64,000 bases of DNA from the NCBI GenBank assembly GCA_964017065.1, contig OZ024791.1:8845322-8909321 (forward strand), in the 5' to 3' direction. Below the pieces are notes generated by a model, which saw only the letters and a list, made by a program, of their open reading frames with translations, made no database searches and was not told the DNA's origin. Of this stretch, positions 25,230 through 37,589 are shown one piece after another. The DNA comes from Haliclona indistincta (lineage: Eukaryota; Porifera; Demospongiae; Haplosclerida; Chalinidae). The translations under genes were made by a program, and so were the position numbers. Position 1 is the first letter of the stretch. The number at the start of each line of letters is the position of its first letter.

Positions 25230-28200
25230 TTATGAGCAGTATCCGTCAGATGAACAATGGCCACCACTATCATCTTCATCACCATACAATGCACCTATAA
25301 TACAGATCATGACTAGCAGTGACGGGACTAGCTGCTTACCACTAGGACAGCTCGTGACATCATCCTAGAGGAGGAAGAGACAAGATGAGATGAATGAGTG
25401 ACACAGTAACTAACATAGCATATTTGATGACAGGCGGGACACACGAGGGAGCCACGATACCTGCTACCATCATGCTCGGTATCTACCTGGACCTAAGAGA
25501 AGAGACGTCATGCAGTATAGTATCAGTCGCTGTCTCTATACCTCTTGGCCAGGATGGGTACACTCATATTCTTCATCAAACACATAGAGGGTCACTTTAC
25601 CATCAGAACACTTCACCTGTAACACAATGAGTGGGTGGGACAGTGGGTGTGGTCAGTACCTTGTAGCATCCTCCACCAAATGTGTCAGAATAAGTCACTT
25701 GCAGGCCCACAGTAGCGTTCCATGGTCCAGCCTGTTCTACGCATCGCTACCATAGTACTCACCATACAGGTTATGAAGACCTGCGGTAACCATAGCAACA
25801 CAATGGTAACCATAGCGATGATCTCACCACTGCCGGGATCTTGTGAGTGAGTACAGTCCTTGTTGCTGAATCCCTGAAACAAGCAGCATGCATGATGAGC
25901 TAGACGACACAATGACACACTCACTCTCTGATAAGGACAGAAGTCAGCTATCTGTATATCACCACCAATAGCAGACACTTTAGTATCACGTGTGTTGAAA
26001 TTCTCTCCATTATTGAAATACTATAGTAGCATAATGCTAGCTATGTGAGCAGGGGGACACCAGCTCACTTGATACTCAGATGGTAGCGATGATGTGAACA
26101 AGCCAAGGTTGCACTGTGACACTGACTTATGATCTACTGAGCACCCATAACGCTGAGGAGGCACTCCCTGTAGTCGATTACAGTAAGGTGCAGTAGAGAG
26201 CCCTCTATAATGGAGGCATGACACATATCCTTACTGACAACAACACCACTCACTGGTCCAACTGAGACTGGATATACCCTCCACAGCTGCCAGTAGGTAG
26301 ACCACACCCACTGCCACGCCCCCACACCAATGGCTGTGCCATGCTGTAGTTTACTGTATACCACCTGTAGTAAAACCGCATGAAGCCACACCCCTTGCAA
26401 TGGCTGGAGAAGCATACCCACTATCCTCTAGTAGTGCTAGTGTCATACGAGACAGGACAGGATGTGCTGGCACTATACCACTCATCACCTCATCCTATAT
26501 CACAGGTTACCGTATAGCAGGAAATTTTCGTGGGAGAAAATTTTCGCGAATTTCGCGAATTACAGGCTATTCGCGAAAATATTATCCGCGAATGTCTTGT
26601 TTTTTGTTGACAAAGGCAGGGCAATAGCGCTGATTCGTAAAAATATTATCTGGCGCATTTTCGAAAATTTCCCGCTATACAGTATATACTGAGTGACTCA
26701 CTGCTAGCAGCCTCTTCTCCCAGTGACTGAGGGCGGTACCCTCTCCTCCCTGGTTCTCCAGCTCCAGCCCCTTGAGTGTAGGACAGTTGAAGTGACGCCG
26801 TGCTTCTCTCTGTGAATGTGGGTGGAGTCAGCTGCAGGACGTCAGGGCAAGGTGACACACCCACCACTACTTTAGGAGTGACTATCTGATAGACAGTGTG
26901 CGACACTGGTCCATTACGAGTCATCCAGTTATCATAGGTCACTTTCTTTACTGTAGACTCACCTGGGACGTACTGCCTGCATGCATGAAGAGAGAACTAT
27001 TGACCATCTACGCCTGATCGCAAATAAGGACTACGTGTGTGCAAAATGATTTCGAACAGGCATTGGTCTCAGAGTTATTTGACAGCCGAGCAGGTTAAAT
27101 AACATTAGAGAGAGTATCTCTGCAGCTGTTCACTGAAAAGTGAAATTACATGCATATGACGCTTTATTGCAAATCGCTGTAAGGAAGAGGAAATTCCCAC
27201 AAACCTAGCTACTCTATCATTGGAACCTGCCCGCTACCTCACCAATGTGTTGACCCACCCATTCTGGTCCCTAGATTGAGGGTTGCCGTATTGATCTCTA
27301 GGAGTACGTGGGTCCCCATTCTCATCCCGCCAGTATGGGAACAGGCTCCAGGAGAATGCCTACAGAGGAATAGCTTCCACTCACTTACTCACTCACTCAC
27401 TCACTCACTCACTCACTCACTCACTCACTCACTCACCCACTTACCAGTGCATGCATTATCTCATGCTCTGCTACAGGACATATAAAATCATTAGACACAC
27501 TGGCATCACCGATCACATGAGGACAGAAGTTGATATAGCCAGCCACTGGTCTATAACACTAATTGATAAACCAGTAGAATAGAACCAGTGTAACGAACCT
27601 GTTTAACACGTTCTCCATCTGACATGCACCAGCGAATGCTACAGTAGTTGATGACCCGCTAACAGCTCCCGTACTGCTACACGATTGGACGGTTTTAGAC
27701 GACACATAGAGCACAAAGTCAGTGTTAGTAACCCCCTGTCCGTCACTACCAACACTGGCACAGTTCAAGGAGCTACCATGGCACTCGGTACAAGACTACA
27801 AAGACACTAGCACCTGCAGCATCAGTTAGGCCTCACCTTCAAGTGTTCCTCAGGTACCTGGACAGTGCCACACATGGTAACACTGGAGCATGTATCAGCA
27901 CATTGCTTCATTCCATCACTGCTGGGGTAGAATGACCCTCCTGTACAATCCCTGAGAGAGAAGGAGTGCCACACACACTAGCTGTATGGCTACCCACCTG
28001 TAGAGCCGTATTGGAGCACCTGTTGGTCGCACCATTAGCATGGACTGGAGGTTATCAGTTAGTCTAGGAACGATCTGGTGCTGTAGAGAGGATCACACAA
28101 CACTAATGTATGGCAGTAGTACCTTGAGCCGGCTTCTCACTGATCCAGGTAGACTATCATAATGGAGGCAACAGCAACACATGCATGTACGCGTAGAGAG

Positions 28201-28523
28201 AGTATAACAGTGTTTCTACCAGCACCCACCCACTCACCCAGTCTCTACTGAATGGTCATAATGCACTGATATACGGATATGACGATCGCAGGCTCGTTGT
28301 TTTACGTGATGTTCTGGTTCAAGGTACACATGATGAACTAGCTGTAGCAATATAGCATTGATAATAAGCAACAACTGTATCACGTGACTAGTTACTATAC
28401 ATCTTGAGAGGCAACGTTATGAGTACAGTGGGCCTGGTGTCTCATGGCGGCTGATGGCTGCAAGCCAGGAAGGAACAAGAGGAGAACAAGTCCAGCTACA
28501 CCAACTATCACTCTAGCCGCCAT
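25230..28523 (-). CDS. Leishmanolysin-like metallopeptidase C (family M8), probably secreted
   Basis: Starts at the ATG at 28523 with a signal peptide ([21 protein letters not shown]). The zinc motif is HEIMHAL at 27445-27465, then [20 protein letters not shown], a typical M8 continuation. The last two exons encode a short acidic, Cys-containing tail (DDVTSCPSG then [18 protein letters not shown]) and stop at 25230-25232. Unlike copies A, B, D and E there is no hydrophobic C-terminal stretch, so this copy is predicted to be released rather than anchored. Intron phases match the other copies. A 173-bp MITE lies in one intron. Introns include a CACT-type repeat at about 27379-27436. Confidence 0.8.
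26510..26682. mobile_element. MITE with mariner-like TA target duplication
   Basis: A 173-bp AT-rich insertion with inverted ends (CGTATAGCAGGAAATTTTCG at the left, and its near complement ending GCTATACAG at the right), flanked by TA. The inside is rich in TTCGCGAA-type inverted motifs. No coding capacity. It lies in an M8-C intron. Confidence 0.75.
27376..27438. repeat. (CACT)n repeat in an M8-C intron
   Basis: About 14 copies of a CACT tetranucleotide lie between two exons of M8-C, just downstream (gene sense) of the exon that carries HEIMHAL. Confidence 0.95.
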
Positions 28524-29200
28524 CTTGAAACGTAAACATTGCGTCATTATGGCGGGTTTTTCAAAATATTAAATTAGGGCGTTATCATGGGGCGCCGTTT
28601 GTACCAAAATGTCGTGATTTAGCTGATTTATAAATCCACACCCGACTTATATTAATCGCAATCTATATGTTTACAAATCTCAATGCAGATTTATAAATCC
28701 GAAGCTGATTTATAACTATCATCACAGATTTATAAATCTTAATATCGTTTTATAAATAATAATTTTATTATCTATGTAGATTAAAGGAAATCCATAAGCA
28801 CATATACAAATCAGCACAAGGATATATTGATTAGAAGGAAAAAGAGGATTTTAAAGTTTAAAGTGACAAGAGGAAAGACTCGATATGTGATGATTGAAGG
28901 GAGGATGAGTCAGAATTGACTTTGAATAAACTTGGACCCTGGACAGATCCAAGTTTATCAGAAAATGGAAGGAGACAAGAGAACAAAATCAGTCTCCTCC
29001 ATTATTGCTTGGCTAGAGTACGCAGCTTTATGGCTAAGACTTTAAAGTTCACCTCTCCAGATTAATAGTTAAGTATTAATTATTGACAATGACGTCAATA
29101 TTGGGTTTTCAAAACAAAATTAATTACAATCACATACTCATAGTTATTATTATTACAATAATAATAAATATACTAAAAAATAATATATTGCTGAAGATTG
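28524..29200. other. AT-rich spacer between M8-D and M8-C with palindromes
   Basis: No gene recognised. The perfect 12-bp palindrome GATTTATAAATC occurs three times between about 28620 and 28740. An 11-bp hairpin (ATAAACTTGGA at 28926-28936 with its exact complement at 28948-28958 and an 11-nt loop) stands out further on. The rest is AT-rich. Confidence 0.6.
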
Positions 29201-30552
29201 TTACATGATAAGTGCTACCATGGCTACCATGACGAATAATAGTGATATGACCAAGTGGTGGTGTGATGCTCCACTGGTCGGGTCGTCAGTACTACCTTCA
29301 CCTGATCCACTCATCTCTATTGTTGGAGATGGTGCCATTGTATCACTAGAGGAAGGTTCTTTAACTATCATGGTTGATGATGGAGTCACAGGAACAGGAG
29401 TCGATGAGTGAACAGGAACGGGAGTCGATGAGTGAACAGGAACGGGAGTCGATGAGTGAACAGGAACAGGGGTTGAAGAGTGAACAGGAACGGGAGTCGA
29501 TGAGTGAACAGGAACAGGGGTTGAAGAGTGAACAGGAACGGGAGTCGATGAGTGAACAGGAACGGGAGTCGATGAGTGAACAGGAACAGGGGTTGAAGAG
29601 TGAACAGGAACGGGAGTCGATGAGTGAACAGGAACAGGGGTTGAAGAGTGAACAGGAACGGGAGTCGATGAGTGAACAGGAACTGGAGTTGATGAGTGAA
29701 CAGGAACAGGGGTTGAAGAGTGAACAGGAACAGGGGTTGAAGAGTGAACAGGAACAGGAGTTGAAGAGTGAACAGGAACAGGAGTTGATGAGTGAACAGG
29801 AACAGGGGTTGAAGAGTGAACAGGAACAGGGGTTGAAGAGTGAACAGGAACGGGAGTCGATGAGTGAACAGGAACAGGGGTTGAAGAGTGAACAGGAACA
29901 GGGGTTGATGAGTGAACAGGAATGGGAGTCGATGAGTGAACAGGAACGGGAGTCGATGAGTGAACAGGAACAGGGGTTGAAGAGTGAACAGGAACGGGAG
30001 TCGATGAGTGAACAGGAACAGGGGTTGAAGAGTGAACAGGAACAGGGGTTGATGAGTGAACAGGAACAGGAGTTGATGAGTGAACGGGAACGGGAGTTGA
30101 TGAGTGAACGGGAACCGGGGTAGTAGAAATAGCTATAGGAGGCACAGTTGATGTAGCAACAGCAGAGGAGGATGATACAAATTCACTATATACGGAAGCT
30201 GTGTGGAAGAAGATATGATTGTATTAAATATTTATCATTGTTTATTGAATACCTGCTGCCGGACAGTTAACAAAGTCATCCTATAATGGAACATACCATA
30301 GTAATTAATATCACACATTATTATATGCTGAGCTTAGCTTACATAACATATCTCCAGACAAGAAGGACAAATAATGGTGCCAGTATATCTGATGTTACCA
30401 TTTATAGAATTAACTGAGATCTGTAGTGATACTATACATTGACGCACACACATCACTGCAGTATAGTACCTGTTGTCCAGCAGATGAACAAGTATATGAA
30501 GTACCTTGTACTGTTACTATCACCTGTCCATTAGAACAGCTATACTGTAGAC

Positions 30553-30614
<62 letters not shown>

Positions 30615-32880
30615 GGATGCTTGCCATAGGTAGCATGCAGTTTATTTACCTGATAGCATCCACTAGAACCTGTATTGAAGAAGAATCGGCCTGTTGATAT
30701 TTCAGTAGCACGCCATTGTCCTCCAAGATTGAAGCAACGTGAACCAGCTGCATGTGTCTGTCCAAAAACGTTACCAGTCCCTGGAGTGATTGCATGTTAT
30801 ACTGTAACATACTGAAGTGGCTAGTTGGTATTAACCTGTTCCTGGTGAGTTTGTTGGGTCATTGCAGTCTCCATTTGAAAAGCCTCGTTGATAGGGGCAG
30901 TAGTCAGCAATACTGAGTGATCCTCCAGAATTTGATCCAGAGCTGAAATACTGCAGTAGCATCAGAAGTAGACACACTGTTAGTTAGTTTTGATGAATCA
31001 TACCTGAAATTGTGCTGGGAGAGCAGATGTAAACTGAACAAGATTACATTGTGATCGTGCTAGTCTATCATTAGTGCATCCAGTAGCTGAATCATCACAG
31101 AATGGCGCAATGGGAGCATTCCTGTTAAAATACGTAACTTGAGTACATCATAGTTAGAAGTAAAAGACAGAATATAATATGCTTGAATTGCAATAGTTAT
31201 GCAGTGGATGTCTATATCAGTATCTCACTGGTTCTGTTGTAATGCTATATATCCTCCACAGCTACCAGTGGGTAGACTACAACCAGAGTTCCTACCCCAC
31301 ACCAGCTGTTGAGCCATACTGTAGTCAGGCATGTACCACCTGTAAGAGAGTGATGGTGTGATAGTGTGAGGGTGTGAAGGAGCTCTTACCCACTGTCCTC
31401 AAGCAGAGCAAATGTTAATCTTGAGAATGGAGCATCAGGTGAGATGACACCAGTCATGACCTCGTTCTATAAGGGATCGCACATTATACCAATACCATAT
31501 AATTAGCATGTATTGTTCTAGTTCCTATTGCAATACCATATTCTACTACTATATACAACATTTCTATCAGCATATTAGGAAGTATGAACAACTTTGAGAA
31601 TAGTCATGCACAGTACATTATGGTAACAGTGGCTTCTCCAGTAACAGATGCTACTTCGCTTATTAGGTGAAAACAGTTATTTTTGGTGTTTAATCGAATT
31701 AATCACCAGCTATACTACTTGAATCAAACAGTGTAAATATACATGCATGTAGAGTAAAGGTGACCCACCTCAGCAATACGAGCCTCCCAATGGCTACCTG
31801 ATGTGCCTGTTCCTCCCTGGTTCTCTACTTCTACACCTGTTAGTGTAGGACAGTTAAAATGGCGGCGACCTTCCTCCTGTAGTGGGAGAATAAGGAGTGG
31901 TTAGTAGTAGCTGGAATATTGCCATACCACAATCCTTGGTGTGACCAACTGTGTCACTGAATGAGTCACTGGTCCATTCCTGGTCTGCCAGTTATTATAC
32001 GTCACTGTTTGTACAGTTGATGGGTGAGCGTTAAATACCCTATCATAGAGGAGATTAATATGGTCAGTATTGACCAATTTGGAACAACTTCATAACACTT
32101 ATGGAAGTCAAAGACCTACTACATGAGAAGAATCCTTTTTAAAGTTGAAACTAAGGATAACTTGATAACATGTTGACAGCCATGCTTATCAATGAGGGAC
32201 AGATGGTACAGAGCTTGGCTCTGATTGAACAACTCATACTCACTTACCCTGAGTTTATTGAACAACTCATACTCACTTACCCTGAGTTTATTGAACAACT
32301 CATACTCACTTACCCTGAGTTTATTGGAATATTGAAGTTGTCTCGTGGTGTTCGAGGAGCACCTGTGCTGTTCCTCCAATATTGATACAGACCTCTTGAG
32401 AAACCCTGTTACCATGGCAATAAGTAATGTAATAGCTAGTTAGGGAGTGCAGCATACCAGAGCATGAAGCAACTCATGTTTGGCAACTGTCAATATATAG
32501 TCATCAGATCTGTCAGAGGAAAGTCCATTAGGACAGAAATTGGTATAACCTGCAATAGGCCTGCAATAAAGAACATAGTGAAACATATAGTATTGCATTA
32601 TGATCATTTGTGGTGCCAACAAGTGAAATCGTGTATGTGCACATAGGAAAGGTGGTTCACTAAGGGGAGTGCTGGTACAACAAAAACGCTGTAAAGTGTT
32701 AACCTGTCATACATGTCCTCTAGCTCACAGCTACCAGCGAATGCCAGTGTATTGGAGCCACACGAGGTAGTCTGCATTGCTGATATATAGAGCACAAACT
32801 CTGCATTGGACACTCCTGCACCATCACTGCCGATAGTAACACAGTTATTAGATCCTTGATTATTACACTGAGTGCAAGCC

Positions 32881-32914
<34 letters not shown>

Positions 32915-33652
32915 AAGTAATGGCCACTACCACATGATGCTAGCTGCTAGCTGACCTTGAGATGATCAGTTGGTATAGGAACTGGACCACATGTGGTCAC
33001 TGGTAGACAAGTACTAACACACCTCCTCACTGGATTGGTCGGAATAAAGAAAGACCCATCACAGCTCCTGCAGCAACATACGATTGATCAGTGAGTGCCA
33101 TGCAGCTGTGCATGTAACACAGTACCTGTCCAGTATAATGGGTCCTGGTGGCAAGCTCCGTACCTTCAGTGCTTGCTGAAAGAATGTAACCATCTTAGGA
33201 ATAACATTGTTCTGTGTGAAAAAAGTGATGCAGGATGTTGACAGTCTACACATGAGATGCTGACCTGCAGACGAGTCCTCAGATCAGTTGATAATCTATA
33301 GTGATGCATGAGTATACAAACATTGTACACAAGTTCTTGGCTGCTGCTTACCCTGTGGTAAACGAGCTGTCATAATGAACGCTGATACGGAGACTCTGGT
33401 CAGCATCAGCGAGTGATCTCTTGTGCTGCGTGTGGCTGGTCGGTATATGAACTCCAGGAATCACCTGCAGCAACAGCATGATAAACACAAACGAGCAATG
33501 GCGCTTGAGGCAAGTATAAGCTAGCTTACATTGTCCATGTCGTCCGTGTGTTCGCAATGCATGTATTCAGCTGCTGCTGTGAGCTGCAGTAGTCCCGCCA
33601 TTAGCAACATGAATATCTCGGAGCCAGCAAGACACCTCGTTACACAGATCAT
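29201..33652 (-). CDS. Leishmanolysin-like metallopeptidase D (family M8) with mucin-like repeat stalk
   Basis: Starts at the ATG at 33652 with a signal peptide ([18 protein letters not shown]). M8 motifs include [21 protein letters not shown] (32458-32478), [12 protein letters not shown], and the later HWEARIAE...[10 protein letters not shown] block that supplies the third zinc ligand and Met-turn. The C-terminal module has GSRCFN and GCYQ. The last exon encodes about 30 tandem copies of PVPVHSST followed by an acidic/Ser-rich linker and a hydrophobic end ([17 protein letters not shown]), read as a GPI signal. The stalk would be a Ser/Thr/Pro-rich, probably O-glycosylated spacer that lifts the protease off the surface. 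Copy E is its closest relative, with near-identical exons and introns but no stalk repeat. Confidence 0.85.
29397..30122 (-). repeat. Coding 24-bp VNTR (PVPVHSST) in M8-D
   Basis: About 30 copies of a 24-bp unit (gene sense encodes Pro-Val-Pro-Val-His-Ser-Ser-Thr; one PIPVHSST variant). Substitutions are almost all synonymous and several unit types recur, which suggests unequal exchange or slippage under protein-level constraint. Confidence 0.97.
30555..30612. repeat. (GA)n at a 3' splice site of M8-D
   Basis: In gene sense a CT tract leads into TGTTGTCTACAG and the exon beginning TATAGCTGTTC. The paralogous intron in M8-E (35249-35440) has the same design but is three times longer. Confidence 0.9.
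32228..32330. repeat. 33-bp triplicate spanning an exon end and 5' splice site of M8-D
   Basis: Three perfect copies of a 33-bp unit containing ACTCACTTACCCTGAGTTTA. In gene sense each has AATAAACTCAGG followed by GTAAGTGAG, that is, the exon end plus a complete donor. The first copy in gene sense is the presumed real exon boundary. Confidence 0.9.
32880..32915. repeat. (GA)n at another 3' splice site of M8-D
   Basis: Gene-sense CT tract ending in CTAG directly before the exon that begins GCTTGCACTC. The matching intron of M8-E (37557-37662) carries a longer CT/CCCT tract. Confidence 0.9.
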
Positions 33653-34555
33653 GTTTGTTTGTTCAGATTGTGGCAGTAGTAAATAATGACGGATCCAGAC
33701 AACCGCACTGGGTTTTATCATAACGTTACTAGAAACCTCTGAAGTGCTGTTCGTCTGTTATGCGACAGGATGTGACTGATGGTAGTGTCGGCATGATGAT
33801 CAGAAGGTGAGTACAAGCTCACTAATAAATTAACTATCAAAGTTACATGGTTTGAACACAGTCGCACAAGACCATAACAGGAGCACTGAGCTCACCACTC
33901 TTAGTACTGTTTGATGACCGAGGAAGGGAATCAGTTCTAAGACTTGCTTGGTGGTGGGCGATGAAGAAGGATTGCATAGACCTATGTCATAGATGGTACT
34001 CAGCAATGGATAATTATTGAAAACATGTCCAGGCCATTATTGGTATTGCTGCAGTCTAATTAAGTGCCTGCAGAAGTAGGTGGAGCTCGTAAATTATGCG
34101 TGGGTGGGCTAGTAGAATCAACTCTTCACAGCAGCTAGTGTTTTCAGCTAGTTATTGGTACAGGGGCGTATGCATTGTATGCAAAAATTTCAGCTAGTTA
34201 TTGGTATGCATTCAGCTAGTTATTGGTATGCCTTCAGCTAGTTATTGGTATGCCTTCAGCTAGTTATTGGTATGCCTTCAGCTAGTTATTGGTATGCCTT
34301 CAGCTAGTTATTGGTATGCCTTCAGCTAGTTATTGGTATGCATTCAGCTAGTTATTGGTATGCATTCAGCTGTTGTGTTGTAAATCATTGAGTATGAAAA
34401 TCAATCAATGGTTTACTACTATTAATTTTAGACAACATTATTTATTATTGTGGTAATTAAGGTATACAATTATTAATACGGTAATTAAGTATTTCTAGTA
34501 ATCTGTGAATGCTCAGAAAGTGAAACAATGATTTTGCTAGAGACAGCTGAGATTG
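33653..34555. other. Spacer between M8-E and M8-D
   Basis: Contains the 5' flank of M8-D and a 22-bp tandem repeat at 34137-34375. No gene or RNA recognised in the remaining sequence. Confidence 0.6.
34137..34375. repeat. 22-bp tandem repeat
   Basis: About ten copies of TTCAGCTAGTTATTGGTATG plus two bases (CC or CA). It lies in the spacer upstream of M8-D and downstream of M8-E. Confidence 0.95.
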
Positions 34556-35245
34556 TCACATGATAAGTGCTGCCATGGCGACCATGATGATCAGTAGTAT
34601 TGATGTGAGTAGCAGCTGGTGTGATGGAGCTCCACTGGAGGTGGGATCACTAGTGACTGATGCATCCGTGATGCTCATTGAGGGAGAGGGATCTACTGTA
34701 CCACTACTGCTAGCTAGACTAGAGGAGGAAATTTCCGGCTGCTGCTGAATTAGAGTGGTGGAAGAAACAAGAGGAACAGGATGAGTGGTAGATGAGGGAG
34801 TCATTGAACTGGTGGTAGTGGTAGTAGAAATGGCTATAGGAGGCACAGTTGATGCAGCAACAGCAGAGGAGGATGATACAAATTCACTATATACGGAAGC
34901 TGTGTGGAAGAAGATATGATTGTATTAAATATTTATCATTGTTTATTGAATACCTGCTGCTGGACAGTTAACAAAGTCATCCTATAATGGAACATAGTAA
35001 TTATCACACATTATTATATGCTGAGCTTAGCTTACATAACATATCTCCAGACAAGAAGGACAAATAATGGTGCCAGTATATCTGATGTTACCATTTATAG
35101 AATTAACTGAGATCTGTAGTGATACTATACATTGACACACACACATCACTGCAGTGTAGTACCTGTTGTCCAGCAGATGAACAAGTATATGAAGTACCTT
35201 GTACTGTTACTATCACCTGTCCATTAGAACAGCTATACTGTAGAC

Positions 35246-35319
<74 letters not shown>

Positions 35320-35369
35320 GGGAGGGAGGGAGGGAGGGAGGGAGGGAGGGAGGGAGGGAGGGAGGGAGA

Positions 35370-35412
<43 letters not shown>

Positions 35413-37557
35413 AGAGAGAGGGAGGGAGAGAGAGAGAGAGATGGAGAAAGTGTATGGCACTTGATAAATGCCATATTAACCTGATAGCAGGCACTAGCAG
35501 AGTTGCTAGATCCTGTCATTGTTGTGCCTGTTGATATTACAGTGACACTCCATTGTCCTTCAACATTGAAGCAACGTGAACCAGCTGCATACGTCTCTCC
35601 ATACAGATTACTAGTACCTGTATGCATGCAGCAATATAACACATCATCTTCTTTGCTCAATACCTGATCCTGGTGAGTCTGAAGGGTTACCGCAGTTTCT
35701 GTTTGAAAAGCCTTGTTGATAGGGGCAGTAGTCAGCAATACTGAGTGAGCCTCCGATGTTGGACAATACCACACCGCTAGTACCACTGTTGAAATTTGCT
35801 CCAGAACTGAAATACTACAGTAGGAGACGACATATGACACACAGTATTGTGAGTGACTAAACCTGATACTGTGATGGTAGAGCAGATTGATATTGGACAA
35901 GATTACAGCTGGATCGCACGAGCCTGTCAATAGTACAGCTAGTCACTGAAGTGTCACTTAGTGTGTTACAGAAGGGAGCCAGGGGAGAATTCCTGCAGGA
36001 ATGAATTATTACTGTATTCAACTCTACAGTTTATGATTTATCAATGAAAAAACCAGTTCTGCTTGGATGATTATGATTAGTCTAATATACACAATATTAC
36101 TTCTTGCAAGGGTAAGGCATAAACCTTAACCTCTGTATTGAGATACAGCAGTTTTCTTGCAATAGTAAAGCGTAGACCGTAGAGCGTCACCTCATGCACT
36201 AATGTGTGACGGCATTGTTATCTTATTCACACGATGGAGGATGATCAAAGACTTTACACATTAGTGCAGCTCTGCAGTCTATGCTTGACTGTTGCTAGAA
36301 GTAGGAAAAGTGCTGTATGATAATAGTTGAACAATGGTCAGTACATGATAGTGCAAACAAAATTTGAAATAGAATAATTTAGTACATCATGGTGTAAACA
36401 GCTCAGTAGAGCAATCTCACTGGTTCTGTTGTAATGCTATATATCCTCCACAGCTACCAGTGGGTAGACTACAACCAGAGTTCCTACCCCACACCAGCTG
36501 TTGAGCCATACTGTAGTCAGGCATGTACCACCTGTAAGAGAGTGATGGTGTGATAGTGTGAGGGTGTGAAGAAGCTCTTACCCACTGTCCTCAAGCAGAG
36601 CAAATGTTAATCTTGAGAATGGAGCATTAGGTGAGATGACACCAGTCATGACCTCGTTCTATAAATGATCACATGATAACAGCGCTATTAAACACTCTCC
36701 TACACATTCCTTTCAGTCAAATTATTTTAAAGGTGCTAAAACACTTGCAGTTAAAACAATTGAATATCATGCACTGACCTCAGCAATACGAGCCTCCCAA
36801 TGGCTACCTGATGTGCCTGTTCCTCCCTGGTTCTCTATTTCTACACCTGTTAGTGTAGGACAGTTAAAATGGCGGCGACCTTCCTCCTGTAGTGGGAGAA
36901 TAAGGAGTGGTTAGTAGTAGCTGGAGTATTGCCATACCACAATCCTTGGTGTGACCAACTGTGTCACTGAATGAGTCACTGGTCCATTCCTGGTCTGCCA
37001 GTTATTATACGTCACTGTTTGCATAGTAGATGAAAGAGGCCTGTACACAATAGAACACATTAAGAATTGAACAATTGTCACTTTCAGAATGACAAATAAG
37101 TTTCAGAATGACACTGACCGAGTGTGACCAGTACTGTTCCTCCAATATTGATATAGACCACTAGAGAACCCCTGTTACCATGACAATAATTTTAGTATCA
37201 TTCATGCATGCAGTGTAGCACACCAGTGCGTGAAGGAGCTCATGTTTGGCAACTGTCAATATATAGTCATCAGATCTGTCAGACGATAAATTGTCGGGAC
37301 AGAAATTAGTATAACCTGCAATAGGCCTGCAGTAAAGATAACTAAGTGATATACAACGGCAGTTAAAGTGGCAGTTAACCTGTCATACATGTCCTCTAGC
37401 TCACAGCTACCAGCGAATGCTAGTGTACTAGAGCCACACGAGGTAGTCTGCATTGCTGATATATAGAGCACAAACTCTGCATTGGACACTCCTGCACCAT
37501 CACTGCCGATAGTAACACAGTTACTAGATCCTTGATCATTACACTGAGTGCAAGCCT

Positions 37558-37589
<32 letters not shown>

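Noticed and set aside
29374..30123. Plus-strand open frame with [12 protein letters not shown] repeats
   Set aside because: It is the antisense of the PVPVHSST repeat, which is in frame with the M8-D exon, linker and hydrophobic tail on the minus strand.
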